Shown here: piece by piece, positions 36,413-50,636 of the stretch
Layout of the letters: each line of letters starts with the position of its first letter
Numbering within the stretch: the stretch's first letter is position 1
Assembly: GCF_042767895.1 (NCBI RefSeq)
Contig: NC_091578.1
Span: 20,057,677-20,121,676 of the forward strand
Source: Penaeus vannamei
Taxonomy: Eukaryota > Arthropoda > Malacostraca > Decapoda > Penaeidae
Direction: 5' to 3'
DNA: 64,000 nt
Position numbers and translations under genes: made by a program
Notes under the pieces: generated by a model
Databases searched by the model: none
The model's input: only the letters and a program-made list of their open reading frames with translations
What the model was told of the DNA's origin: nothing

Positions 36413-37489
36413 TTGTAGCGTGGCGTAGACCCGGTAGATTTTAAGTGGTCTGGTTGAGTCCGGGCTCAACCGAGAATATGGTTTTTGCTCAAGGGAAAGA
36501 TTCGTCTGCAGTGAACAGATGTAAGGTTCCGGGCCTACGGCACGCTGCCACCACCCGATTAGTAGGTTCGGGAACCCTGTATGTCGTGTAAGTGGGTGTG
36601 GGTGTTGTATCAGAGAAGGGTGGAAGGAAAGTACAGAATGTGTGTGCTGAATGTTGGATGTGTAAGTGTGTAGAAGTGAAAAGGGAGATAGCGTAGGCTG
36701 AGTGTCTGCGTGGACTTGTTTGGAAGAAAAAAGCAAGATCATGGAATTCTTCTTCTTCCCTTCGGTTTGAGCATCCGCCTGCTGGGAGCGGGAACACAGG
36801 TATAGCAAAATGAATCTGTTCTTTTGATATCAACTTAATATTCTCTGATTTATCTAGCCTTTTTACAGCCTTTCAAAGGTTGCGTGATGTCAGAGCAACC
36901 AGCAATATGCTGTTTAGGAGACCCGAGTCTGAGAAAGATTTAGGCATCTAACCTTGGTCAGAACCAGAACTTTAATGGTGGTAAGATTATGAATTATTCT
37001 GACTGGAGTTGAGTAAAAGCTCTATGATGGTATGATGTTTATTTTGGGAGCAAATTGCACTCACTAGGGAGTTACAGGCATTTTCAGTCATAGAAAGGTA
37101 GACAAGGGTGTGTGAATTTCGGTCATAACATATTTACAATATTCATGTTTAAAAATAAATAAATAGTTTGGTTTGGCGACTTCAACGCCATAAAAGTAGT
37201 GAGACTTGGTTAGAATTACGTTAATAGTTATAAAAATAACAAAGTTCACATTATCACCACAGTCCTTCTTGACTGATGGCTGAACGTAAAAATAAAATAA
37301 ATAAATGACTAAGAAAGACTGTGGGACTCAGTCGCAGGTGGAAAAAAAAAAAAAAAACGTCTGCGGGATGTAACCGCACGTGGCAAACGGCGGGGACTTT
37401 GTCTCCGGCGGCTCGTGATGCGTTGGCCGAGGTTCATGGAGATGACATCATCCTTAGAGTCATGGGACGTACGCAGCCGTATACTACAA
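36413..37489. mobile_element. 1.07-kb unclassified element, copy 2 (most diverged)
   Basis: Same ends (TTGTAGCGTGG ... ATACTACAA). It shares the flanking variant GAGAATAATAAT with the other copies, so it derives from the same insertion. It differs from copies 1 and 3 at tens of positions, including an extra TTC near 36,750, a longer internal poly-A (about 37,330-37,357) and an intact CATGGGACG near the 3' end where copy 3 has a deletion. It lies in a different higher-order context, with no retrotransposon copy 4.5 kb away. Confidence 0.62.
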
Positions 37490-37885
37490 TAATCATGATG
37501 ATAATGACTATAATGATAATAATCATAAAAATGATGACAGTAATAATGATGATAATTATCATTCAGTCCATTTATAATGAAATAACGGGCAGAAGTAATA
37601 AAATCCCATTTGTCGAAAAAAACGGCAAAATCTAACGTATTACAGCCTTTTGAGAGAAACGTCGAAAAAAAAAACTTTTCGCTTTTTAATGGTAATTATG
37701 AGGATTTTAACATTAATTCAGGTAATTATGATGATTTCTATGATGATTCATTTATTATTGACAATAATGATGACAATTATGATGATAATGACAATAATAA
37801 TGATAATAATGATAAAGTCATAATTATAATGATAATCTTGATAATTACTGCAATAATAGCAATAATTAACTCTATTCCAATAATT
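37490..37885 (-). repeat. Reverse satellite after element copy 2
   Basis: Resumes with TAATCATGATGATAATG directly after the element and contains one reverse box (anchor about 37588, AACGGGCAG). It ends at about 37,886, where AATTTC joins forward TGGCATTTATATC. Confidence 0.8.
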
Positions 37886-39198
37886 TCTGGCATTTATATC
37901 ATTATAACTGGACTGAATGATAAATATTATCATCATTATTATCATTACTGTCATCGTTTTTATGATCATTATCATTATAGTCATTGTCATTATCATTGTC
38001 ATTATCATCATAATTAATATTAATGATAATAATGATAAAGTCATAATTATAATGATAATCTTGATTATTACTACAATAATAGCAATAATTAACTCTATTC
38101 CAATAATTTCCATACTAATAATGGCAATAGAAATAATAATATCATTATCATTGTCATTATAATTATTATTTCTAAGATGATTATTATTGCTATTACCATT
38201 ATATAAATAGTTATAATGATAAAAATAGCAATAATAATTGGCATAATAATTATTATAACTGCAATAATGATGATAATAATGATAATCATGATAATAACGA
38301 CTATAATGATAAAAATCATAAAAATGATGACAGTAATGATAATGAGGATAATATTTATCATTCAGTCCATTCATAATGAAATAAAGGCCAGAAGTAATAA
38401 AGACCCAAAAGTCAAAAAACGGCAAAATCTAGGGTATTACAGCCTTTTGAGAGAAACGTCAAAAAAACTCTTTTCGCTTTTTAAAGGTAATTATGAGGAT
38501 TTTAACATTAATTCAGGTAATTATGGTGATTTCCATGATGATTCCTTTATTATTGACAATATGATAACTATGATGATAATTATGATGATAATGGCAATAA
38601 TAATGATAATAATGATAAAGTCATAATTATAATGATAATCTTGATAATTACTGCAATAATAGCAATAACTATCATTATAATTATGAGTTTATCATTATCA
38701 TTGTTAATTATGATGATAATGACAATGATAATGACAATAAAAATGATAATGATAGTCATAATTATAATGATAATCTTGATAATTACTGCAATAATAGCAA
38801 TAATTAACTCTATTCCAATAATTTCTGGCATTTATATCATTATAAATGGACTGAATGATCAATATTATCATCATTAATATCATTACTGTCATCGTTTTTA
38901 TGATCATTATCATTATAGTCATTATCATCATGATTATCATTATTATTATCATCATTATTGAAGTTATTATTTCTATTGCCATTAGTAGATAGGAAATTAT
39001 TGGAATAGAGTTAATTATTGCTATTATTGCAGTAATTATCAAGATTACCATTATAATTATGACTATCATTATTATCATTTTTATTGTCATTATCATTGTC
39101 ATTATCATCATAATTAACAATAATGATAATAATGATAAACTCATAATTATAATGATAATCTTGATAATTACTGCAATAATAGCAATAATTAACTATAT
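37886..39198. repeat. Scrambled satellite patch with seven orientation flips
   Basis: Flips lie at about 37,886 (to forward), 38,019 (reverse), 38,669 (forward), 38,703 (reverse), 38,825 (forward), 39,117 (reverse) and 39,199 (forward). An internal deletion near 38,963 joins TTATTGAAG to TTATTATTTCTATTGCC. The pieces resemble segments of 18-20 kb and 24-26 kb. Two of them form an inverted repeat (38,669-38,825 against about 39,000-39,162). This is the most rearranged part of the window. Confidence 0.75.
38669..39162. repeat. Inverted repeat with ~175-bp spacer
   Basis: 38,669-38,825 is the reverse complement of about 39,000-39,162, sharing TATGAGTTTATCATTAT, a GTTAATTATGATG junction and GACAATAAAAATGATAATG. 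The spacer is a forward box fragment. Confidence 0.78.
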
Positions 39199-39258
39199 TC
39201 TGGCATTTATATAATTATAAATGGACTGAATGATAAATATTATCATCATTATTATCAT

Positions 39259-39372
39259 TACTGTCATCGTTTTTATGATCATTATCATTATAGTCATTAT
39301 CATCATGATTATCATTACTGTCATCGTTTTTATGATCATTATCATTATAGTCATTATCATCATGATTATCAT
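39259..39372 (+). repeat. 57-bp tandem duplication, copy c
   Basis: Direct copy of 24,416-24,529 in the 9.1-kb duplication (offset 14,843). Confidence 0.85.
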
Positions 39373-39569
39373 TATTATTATAATCATTATTTAAGTTATG
39401 ATAATTATTATGCTAATTATTATTGCTATATTTATCATTATAACTTTATATATAATGGTAATAGCAATGATGATGATCTTAGAAATAATAATGACAATAA
39501 TGATAATTATAATGACAATGATAATGATATTATTATTTCTATTGCCATTATTAGTATGGAAATTAATTA

Positions 39570-39590
39570 TTTAATTAATTAATTAATTAA
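39570..39590. repeat. (TTAA)n microsatellite, duplicated block
   Basis: Copy of 24,727-24,747 in the 9.1-kb duplication, same length. Confidence 0.88.
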
Positions 39591-41343
39591 GTTAATTATT
39601 GCTATTATTGCAGTAATTATCAAGATTATCATTATAATTATGACTTTATCATTATTATCATTATTATTGCCATTATCATCATAATTATCATCATAGTTAT
39701 CATATTGTCAATAATAAAGGAATCATCATGGAAATCACCATGATTACCTGAATTAATGTTAAAATCCTCATAATTACCTTTAAAAAGCGAAAAGAGTTTT
39801 TTTGACGTTTCTCTCAAAAGGCTGTAATACCCTAGATTTTGCCATTTTTTGACTTTTGGGTCTTTATTACTTCTGGCCTTTATTTCATTATGAATGGACT
39901 GAATGATAAATATTATCCTCATTATCATTACTGTCATCCTTTTTATGATTTTTATCATTATAGTCGTTATTATCATGATTATCATTATTATTATCATCAT
40001 TATTGCAGTTATAATAATTATTATGCCAATTATTATTGCTATTTTTATCATTATAACTATTTATATAATGATAATAGCAATAATAATCATCTTAGAAATA
40101 ATAATTATAATGACAATGATAATGATATTATTATTTCTATTGCCATTATTAGTATGGAAATTATTGGAATAGAGTTAATTATTACTATTATTGCAGTAAT
40201 TATCAAGATTATCATTGTAAATATGACTTTATCATTATTATCATTATTATTGTCATTATCATTGTTATTGTCATCATAATTATCATCATTATTGTCAATA
40301 ATAAAGGAATCATCAGGGAAATCATCATAATTACCTGAATTAATGTTAAAATCCTCATAATTACCATTAAAAAGCGAAAAGTTTTTTTTTTCGACGTTTC
40401 TCTCAAAACGCTGTAATATGCTAGATTTTGTCGTTTTTTCGACTTTTAGGATTTTATTACTTCTGGCCTTTATTTCATTATAAACGGACTGAATGATAAT
40501 TATTATCATCATTATCATTACTGTCACAGTTTTTATGATTATTACCAATATAGTCATTATCATCATGAATATCATTATTAGTATCATCATTATTGCAGTT
40601 ATAATAATTATTATGCTAATTATTCTTGCTATTTCTATCATTATAACTATTTATATAATGATAATAGCAATAATGATGATCTTAGAAATAATAATGACAA
40701 TAATAATTATAATGTCAATGATAATGTTATTATTATTTCTATTGCCATTAGTAGATAGGAAATTATTGGAATGGAGTTAATTATTGCTATTATTGCAGTA
40801 TTTATCAAGATTATCATTATAATTATGACTTTATCATTATTATCATTTTTATTGTCATTATCATTGTCATTATCATCATAATTATCATCAGAATCATCAT
40901 GGAAATCATTATAATTACCTGAATTAATGTTAAAATACTCATAATTAACCTTAAAAAGCGAAAAGGTTTTTTTTTTACGTTTCTCTCATAAGGCTTTAAT
41001 ATCCTAGATTTTGCTGTTTTTTTCGACATCTGGGATTTTATTACTTCTGGCCTTTATTTCATTATAAATGGACTGAATGATAATTATTATCATCATTATT
41101 ATCATTACTGTCATCATTTTGACAGTCATTATAGTCATTATCATCATGATTATCATTATTATCATCATCATTATTGCAGTTATAAGAATTATTATGCTAA
41201 TTATTATATCTATTTTTATCTTTATAACTATTTATGTAATTATAAGAGCAATAATGATGATCTTAGAAATAATAATGACAATAATAATAATTATAATGAC
41301 AATGATAATGATGTTATTATCATTTCTATTGCCATTATTACTA

Positions 41344-42992
41344 TAATGATAATAAAATTAAAAATGATGACAGTAATGATAATACAGATGGTAATAATTA
41401 TCATTTAGTCCATTTATAATGAAATAAAGGTCAAAAGTAATAAATTCCCAATAGTCGAAAAAACGGTAAAATCTAGGGTGTTACAGCCTTTTGAGAGAAA
41501 CGTCGAAAAAAAACCTTTTCGCTTTTTGATTGTAATTGTGAGGATTTTAACATTAATTCAGGTAATTATGATGATTTCCATGATGACTCTTTTATTATTG
41601 ACAATAATGATGATAATTAAGATGATAATGACAATAATAATGATAATTATGATAAAGTCATAATTATAATGATAATCTTGATAATTACTGCAATAATAGC
41701 AATAATTAACTCCATTCCAGTAATTTCCATACTAATAATGGCAATAGAAGTAATAATAACATCATTATCATTGTCATTATAATTATTATTATTGTCATTA
41801 TTATTTCTAATATCATCATTATAGCTATTATCATTATACAAATAGTTATAATGATAAAAATGGCAATAATAATTAGCATAATAATTATTATAACTGCAAT
41901 AATGATAATAAAAATAATAATCATGATGATGACTATAATCATAATAATCATGATAATGAAAATAATGATGACAATAATTATCATTCAGTCCATTTATAAT
42001 GAAATAAAGGCTAGAAGTAATAAAATCCCAAAAGTCGAAAAAACAGCAAAATTTAGCGTATTACAGCCTTTTGAGAGAAACGTCGATAATTATGATGATT
42101 TCCATGATGATACCTTTATTATTGACAATAGTTATGATAATTATGATGATAATGACAATAATAATGATAATTATGATAAAGTCATAATTATAATGCTGAT
42201 CTTGATACTGCAAAAATAGCAATAATTAACTCTATTCCAATAATTTCCATACTAATAATGGCAATAGAAATAATAACATCATCATCATTGTCATTATAAT
42301 TATTATTATTATCATCATTATTGCTATTATCATTATATAAATAGTTATAATGATAATAGCAATAATAATTAGCATAATAATCATTATAACTGCAATAATG
42401 CTGATGATAATAATAATAATCATGATGATGATGAATCTAATGATAATAATCATAAAAATGATGACAGTGAAGAGAATAATGATGATAATAATTATCATTC
42501 ATTCCATTTATAATGAAATAAAGGCCAGAAATAATAAAATCCCAATAATCGAAAAAATGGCAAAATCTAGCGTATTACAGCATTTTGAGAGAAAGGTCGA
42601 AAAATAATCATTTTCGCTTTTTAATGGTAATTATGAGGATTTTAACATTAATTCAGGTAATTATGATGATTTCCATGGTAATTCCTTTATTATTGACAAT
42701 AATGATAATTATGATGATAATGACAATGATAATGACAATAATAAGGATAATAATGATAAATTCATAATTATAATGATAATCTTGATAATTTCTGCAATAA
42801 TAGCAATAATTAACTCTATTCCAGTAACTTCCATACTAATAATTGTCATTATAATTATCATTATTGTCATTATTATTTCTAAGATCATTATTATTACTAT
42901 TATCATTATATAAATAATTATAATGATAAAAATAGCAATAATAATTTGCATAATAATTATTATAACTGCAATAATGATAATAATAATAATGA
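41344..42992 (-). repeat. Reverse satellite run 9
   Basis: Copy of 26,501-28,149. Reverse anchors at about 41430, 42010 and 42523. The box near 41,480-41,530 differs from the 26.6-kb copy at several bases (GAGAG for TGTGAG, CGTCG for CATCG, CGCT for CACT). Confidence 0.85.
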
Positions 42993-45900
42993 TAATAATG
43001 TTCTTAGAAATAATAAAGACAATAATAATTATTATAATGACAATGATAATGATATTATTATTTCTACTGCCATTATTAGTATGGAAATTATTGGAATAAA
43101 GTTAATTATTGCTATTTTTCAAGTAATTATCAATATTATCATTATAATTATGACTTTATCATTATTATCATTATTATTGTCATTATCATTGTCATTATCA
43201 TCATAATTATCATTATTATTGTCAATAATAAAGGAATCATCATTGAAATCATCATAATTACCTGAATTAATGTTAAAATCCTCATAATTACCATTAGAAC
43301 GCGAAAAGGGTTTTTTTTCGACGTTTCTCTGAAAAGGCTGTAATACGCTAGATTTTGCCTTTTTTCGACTTTTGGGATTTTATTACTTCTGGCCTTTATT
43401 TCATTATAGATGGATTGAATGATAATTATCATCATTATTATAATTACTGTCACCATTTTATGATTATTATCATTATAGTCATTATCATCATGATTATCAT
43501 CATTATTGCAGTTATAATGATTATTATGCTAATTATTATTGCTATTTTTATCATTATAACTATTCATATAATGATAATAGCAATAATGATCTTAGAAATA
43601 CTAATGACAATAATAATAATCATAATAACAATGATAATGATATCATTATTCCTATTGCCATTATCAGTATGGAAATTATTGGAATAAAGTTAATTATTTC
43701 TATTATTGCAGTAATTATCAAGATTATCTTTATATATATGACTTCATTATTATCATTATTATTGTCATTATCATTGTCATTATCATCATAATTATCATCA
43801 TTATTGTCAATAATAAAGGAATCATCATGGAAATCATTACAATTGCCTGAATTAAAGTTAAAATCCTCATAAAGTTTTTTTTCGACGTTTCTCTCAAAAG
43901 GCTGTAATACGCTAGATTTTGCCGTTTTTTTCGACTTATGGGATTTTATTACTTCTGGCCTTTATTTCATTATGAATTGACGGGATGATAATTAGTATCA
44001 TCATTATCATTACTGTCATCATTTATATGATTATTATCATTATAGTCATTATCATCATGATTATCATTATTATTATCATCTTTATTACAGTTATTATATT
44101 TATTGTTATTATTATTGCTATTTTTATCATTATAACTATTTATATAATGATAATAGCAATAATGATGATCTTAGAAATAATGATGATCTTAGAAATAATA
44201 ATGGCAATAATAATAATTATAATGACAATGATAATGATGTTATTATTTCTACTGCCATTATTAGTATGGAAATTATTGGAATAGTGTTAATTGTCGCTAT
44301 TATTGCAATAACTGTCAAGATTATCATTATAATTATGACTTTATCCTTATCATCATTTTTATTGTCATTATCTTTGTCATTATCATCATAATTATCATTA
44401 TTATTGTCAATAATAAGTGAATCATCATGGAAATCATCATAATTACCTAAATTAATGTTAAAATCCTCATAATTACCATTAAAACGCGAAAAGGTTTTTT
44501 TTTCGACGTTTCCCTCAAAAGGCTGTAATACGCTAGATTTTGCCGTTTTTTCGACGTTTGGGATTTTATTACTTTTGGCCTTTATTTCATTATAAATGGA
44601 CTGAATGATAATTATCATCATCATTATCATTACTGTCATCATTTTTATTATTATTGTCATTATAGTCATTACCATCATGATTATCATTATTATTATCATC
44701 ATTACTGCAGTTATAATAATTATTATGCTAATTATTATTGCTATTTTTATTATTATAACTATTTATATAATGATAATAGCAATAATGATGATCTTAGAAA
44801 TAATAATGACAATAATAATAATCATAATGACAATGATAATGATATCGTTTCTATTACCATTATTAGTATTGGAATTATTGGAATAGAGTTAATTATTGCT
44901 ATTTTTCCAGTAATTATCAAGATTATCATTATATCATTATCATTATTATAATTATTATTGTCATTACTATCATTATTGTCAATAATAAAGGCATCATCAG
45001 GGAAATCATCATAATTACCTGAATTCATGTTATAATCCTCATAATTACCATTAAAAAGCGAAAAGGTTTTTTTTCGACGTTTCTCTCAAAAGGATTTTTC
45101 GTTTTTTTCGACTTTTGGGGATTTTATATCTTCTGGCCTTTATTTCATTATAAATGGACTGAATGATAATTATTATCATTATTATCATTACTTTCATCAT
45201 TTTTATGATTATTGTCATTATAGTCATTATCATCATGATTATCATTATTATTATCATCATTATTGCAATTATGATAATTATCATGCTAATTATTATTGCT
45301 ATTTTTTATCATTATAACTATTTATATAATGATAATAGCAATAATGATGATCTTAGAAATAATGACAATAATAATAATTATAATGACAATGATGATATTA
45401 TTAGTTCTATTGCCATTATTAGTAGGAAAATTATTGGAATAGAGTTAATTATTGTTATTATTGCAGTAATTATCAAAATCATCATTATAATCATGACTCA
45501 TTATTATCATTATTATTGTCATTATCATTGTCATTATCATCATAATTATCATCATTATTGTCAATAATAAAGGAATCAGCATGGAAGTCATCATAATTAC
45601 CTGAATTAATGTTAAAATCCTCATAATTACCACGAAAAAGCGAAAAGTTTTTTTTTCGACTTTTCTCTGAAAAAGGCTGTAATACGCTAGATTTTGCCGT
45701 TTTTTCGACTTTTGGGATTTTCTTACTTCTGGCCTTTATTTCATTATAAATGGACTGAAGGATAATGATTATCATTATTATCTTTACTGTCATCATTTTT
45801 ATGATTATTTTCATTATAGTCATCATGATTATCATTATTATTATCATCATTATTGCAGTTATAGTAATTATTATGCTAATTATTATTGCTATTTTTATCA

Positions 45901-47273
45901 TTATAACTATTTACATAATGATAATAGCAATAATGATGATCTTAGAAATAATAATGACAATAATAATAATTAGAATGGCAATGATAATGATTTTATTATT
46001 TCTATTGCTATTATTAGTATGGAAATTATTGGAATAGAGTTAATTATTGCTATTATTACAGTAATTATAAAGATTATCATTATAATAATGACTTTATCCT
46101 TATTATCATTATTATTGTCATTATCATTGTCATTATCATTGTCATTATCATCATTATTGTCAATAATGAATGAATCATCAAGGAAATCATCATAATTACC
46201 TGAATTAATGTTAAAATCCTCCTAAATACCATTAAAAAGCGAAAAGATTTTTTTCGACGTTTTTCTGAAAAGGCTGTAATACACTAGATTTTGCCGTTTT
46301 TTCGACTATTGGGATTTTATTACTTCTACCCTTTATTTCATTATAAATGGACTGAATGGTAATTGTTATCATTATTATCATTACTGTCATCGTTCTTATG
46401 ATTATTATCATTATAGTCATCATCATCATGATTATCATTATTATTATCATCATCATTGCAGTTATAATATTTATTATGCTAATTATTATTGCTATTTTTA
46501 TCATTATAACTATCTATATAATGATAATAGCAATAATGATGATCTTAGAAATAATAATGACAATAATAATAATTATAATGACAATAATAATGATATTATT
46601 ATTTCTATTGCCATTATTAGTATGGAAATTATTGGAATAGAGTTAGTTATTGCTATTATTGCAGTAATTATCAAGATTATCATTATAATTATGACTTTAT
46701 CATTATTATAATAATTATTGTCGTTAACATTGTTAATCATCATCATTATTGTCAATAATAAAAAAATCATCACTGAAATCATCATAATTACCTGAATTAA
46801 TGTTAAAATCCTCACAATTACGATTAAAAAGCGAGAGGGCTTTTTTCGACGTTCCTTTCAAAACGCTGTAAGACGCTAGATTTTGCCGTTTTTTCGACGT
46901 TTGGGATTTTCTTACTTCTGGCCTTTATTTCATTATAAATGGACTGAATGATAATTATTATCATCATCATTATCATTAGATGCCATCATTTTTATGATTA
47001 TTATTATTATAGTTATTATCATCATGATTATCATTATTATTATCATCATTATTGCAATTATAATAATTATTATGCTAATTTTATTGTTATTTTTATTATT
47101 ATAACTATTTATATAATGATAGTATCAATAATAATGATCTTAGAAATAATAATGACAATAATAATAATTATAATGGCAATGATAATGATGTTATTTCTAT
47201 TGCCATTATTAGTAAGGAAATTATTGGAATAGAGTTAATTATTATCATAATTATCATCATTATTGTCAATAAT
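42993..47273 (+). repeat. Forward satellite run 11
   Basis: Copy of 28,150-32,426, with the offset growing from 14,843 to 14,847 through small indels. Seven forward anchors between about 43391 and 46920. Confidence 0.85.
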
Positions 47274-50200
47274 ATTGATAACAATTATCATTCAGTCCAT
47301 TTATAATGATATAAAGGCGAGAAGTAATAAAATTCCAAACGTCGAAAAAACGGAAAAATCTAGCATATTACCCTTTTCGCTTTTTAATGATCATTATGAG
47401 GATTTTAACATTGATTCAGGTACTTATGATGACTTCCATGATGATTCCTTCATTATTGACAATAATGATGATAATTATGATGATAATGACAATGATAATG
47501 ACAACAATAATGATAATAACGATAAAGTCATAATTATAATGTTAATATTGATAATTACTGCAACAATAGCAATAATTAACTATATTCCAATAATTTTCAT
47601 ACTAATAATGGCAATAAAAATAATACTAACATTATTATCATTGTCATTATAATTATTATTATTGTCAATATTATTTCTAAGATCATTATTATTGCTAATA
47701 TCATTATATAAATAGTTATAATGATAAAAATAGCAATAATGATTAGCATAATAATTGTTATAACTGAAATAATGATTATAAAAATAATGATAATCATGAT
47801 GATAATGACGATAATGATAATAATCATAAAAATGATGACAGTAATGATAATAATGATAATAATAATTATCATTCAGTCCATTTATAATAAAATAAAGGCC
47901 AGAAGTAATATTCCAAAAGTCGAAAAAACGGCAAAATCTAGCGTATTACAGCCTTTTGAGAGAAACGTCGAAAAAAAACCTTTTCGCTTTTTAATGGTAA
48001 TTATGAGGATTTTAACATTAATTCAGGCAATTATGAGGATTTCCATGATGATTCTTTTATTATTGACAATAATGATGATAATTATGATGATAATGACAAT
48101 GATAATGACAATAATAATGATAATGATAATCTTGATACTTACTGCAATAATTAACTCTATTCTAATAATGTCCATACTAATAATGGCAATAGAAAATATA
48201 TCATTATGATTGTCATTATAATTATTATTATTGTCATTATTATATCTAAGATCATCATTATTGCTATTATCATTATATAAATAGTTATAATGATAAGAAT
48301 AGCATTATAATTAGCATAATAATTATTATAACTGCAATAATGATGATAATCATGATGATAATGACTATAATGATAATCATAAAAATGATGATATTAATGA
48401 TGATAATGATAATAATTATCATTCAGTCCATTTATAATGAAATAAAGGCCAGAAGTAATAAAATCCCAGAAGTCGAAAAAACGGCAAAATCTAGCGTATT
48501 ACAGACTTTTGAGAGAAACGTCTAAAAAAAACCCTTTTTGCTTTTTAATGGTAATTATGAGGATTTTAACATTAATTCAGATAATTATGATGATTTCTAT
48601 GATGATCCCTTTATTAATGACAATAATGACCTTTATGGTGATAATGACAATAATAATGACAATAATAATGATAATTATTATAAAGTCGTAATTACAATGA
48701 TAATCTTGATGATTACTGCAATTATAGCAATAATTAACTCTATTCCAATAATTTCCATACTAATAATAGCCATAGAAATAATAATATCATTATCATTGTC
48801 ATTATAATTATTATTATTGTCATTATTATTTCTAAGATCATCATTATTGTTATTATCATTATATAAATAGTTATAATGCTAAAAATAGCAATAATAATTA
48901 GCAGAATGATTATTATAACTGCAATAATGATGATAATAATAATGATAATCATGATGATAATGACTATAATGATAATCATATAAATGATGACAGTAATGAT
49001 AATAATGATCATAATTATCATTCTGTCCATTTATAATGAAATCAAGGCCAGAAGTAATAAAATAAAAAAAGTCGAAAAAAACGGTAAAATCTAGCCTTTT
49101 GAGAGAAACCGAAAAAAACCCTTTTCGCTTTTTAATGGTAATTATGAGGATTTTAACATTAATTCAGGTAATTATGATGATTTCCCTGATGATTCCTTTA
49201 TTATTGACAATAATGATAATGATGATAATGACAATAATAATGATAATTATGATAAAGTCATAATTATAATGATAATCTTAATAATTACAGCAATAATAGC
49301 AATAATTAACTCTATTCCAATAATTTCCATACTAAAAATGCCAATAGAAATAATAGTAGCATCATTATCATTGTCATTATAATTATCATTATTATTTCTA
49401 AGATCATCATTATTGCTATTATCATTATACAAATAGTTATAATGATAGAAATAGCAATAATAATTAGCATGATAATTATTATAATAGCAATAATGATGAT
49501 AATAAAAATAATAATCATGATGATAATGACTATAATGATAATAATCATAAAAAAGTATGACAGTAATGATAATAATGATGATAATAGTTATCATTCAGTC
49601 CAATTATAATGAAATAAAGGCTAGAAGTAATAAAATCCCAAAAGTCGAAAAAAACAGCAAAAATTAGCGTATCACAGCCTTTTGAGAGAAACTGATGATT
49701 CCTTTATTATTGACAATAATGATAATTATGATGATAATGACAATAATAATGATAATTATGATAAAGTCATAATTATAATGATAATCTTTATACTTACTGC
49801 AAGAATAGCAATAATTAACTCTATTCCAATAATTTCCATACTAATAATGGCAATAGAAATAATAATATCATTATCATTGTCATTATGATTATTATTATTT
49901 TCATTATTATTTCTAAGATCATCATTATTGCTATTATCATTATATAAATAGTTATAATGATAAAAATAGCAATAATAATTTGGATGATAATTATTATAAC
50001 TGCAATAATGATGATAATTATAATGATAATCATGATGATAATGACTATAATGATAATAATCACAAAAATGATGACAGTAATGATAATATTTATAATAATT
50101 ATCATTCAGTTCATTTATAATGAAATAAACGCCAGAGGTAATAAAATCCTAAAAGTCGAAAAAGACGGCAAAATCTAGCGTATCACTACAGCCTTTTGAG

Positions 50201-50636
50201 AGAAACGTCGAAAAAAAACCTTTTCGCTTTTTAATGTTAATTATGATGATTTTAAGATCAATTCAGGGAATTATGATGATTTCCCTTATGATTCCTTTAT
50301 TATTGACAATAACGATGATAATTATGATGATAATTGACAATGATAATAACAATAACGATAATGAAAAAGTCATAATTATAATGATAATCTTGATAATTAC
50401 TGAAATAATAGCAATAATGAACTCTATTCCAATAATTTCCATACTAATAATGGCAATAGAAATAATGATAACATCATTATCATTGTCATTATAATTACTA
50501 TTATTGTCATTATTATTTCTACGGTCATCATTATTGCTATTATCATTATATAAATAGTTATAATGATAAAAATAGCAATAATAATTAGCATAATGATTAT
50601 TATAACTGCAATAATAATGAGAATAATAATGATAAT
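47274..50636 (-). repeat. Reverse satellite run 10
   Basis: Reverse anchors at about 47316, 47897, 48447, 49046, 49619 and 50130. The part to about 48,246 copies 32,427-33,402; beyond that it is unique to this location. The monomer at 49.69 kb has a deletion that fuses GAGAGAAAC to TGATGATTCC. It ends at the third copy of the 1.07-kb element. Confidence 0.83.

Larger units (their letters stand above)
39199..41343 (+). repeat. Forward satellite run 10
   Basis: Copy of 24,356-26,500, offset 14,843. Forward anchors at about 39875, 40466 and 41052. Confidence 0.85.
39121..48246 (+). repeat. 9.1-kb direct duplication, copy 2
   Basis: Second copy of 24,278-33,402. Its left edge lies in the scrambled patch, within a few bases of the flip at 39,117. 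On the right it continues as satellite (ATCATCATTATTGCT), which may be the pre-rearrangement state of the 33,402 junction. Confidence 0.87.
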
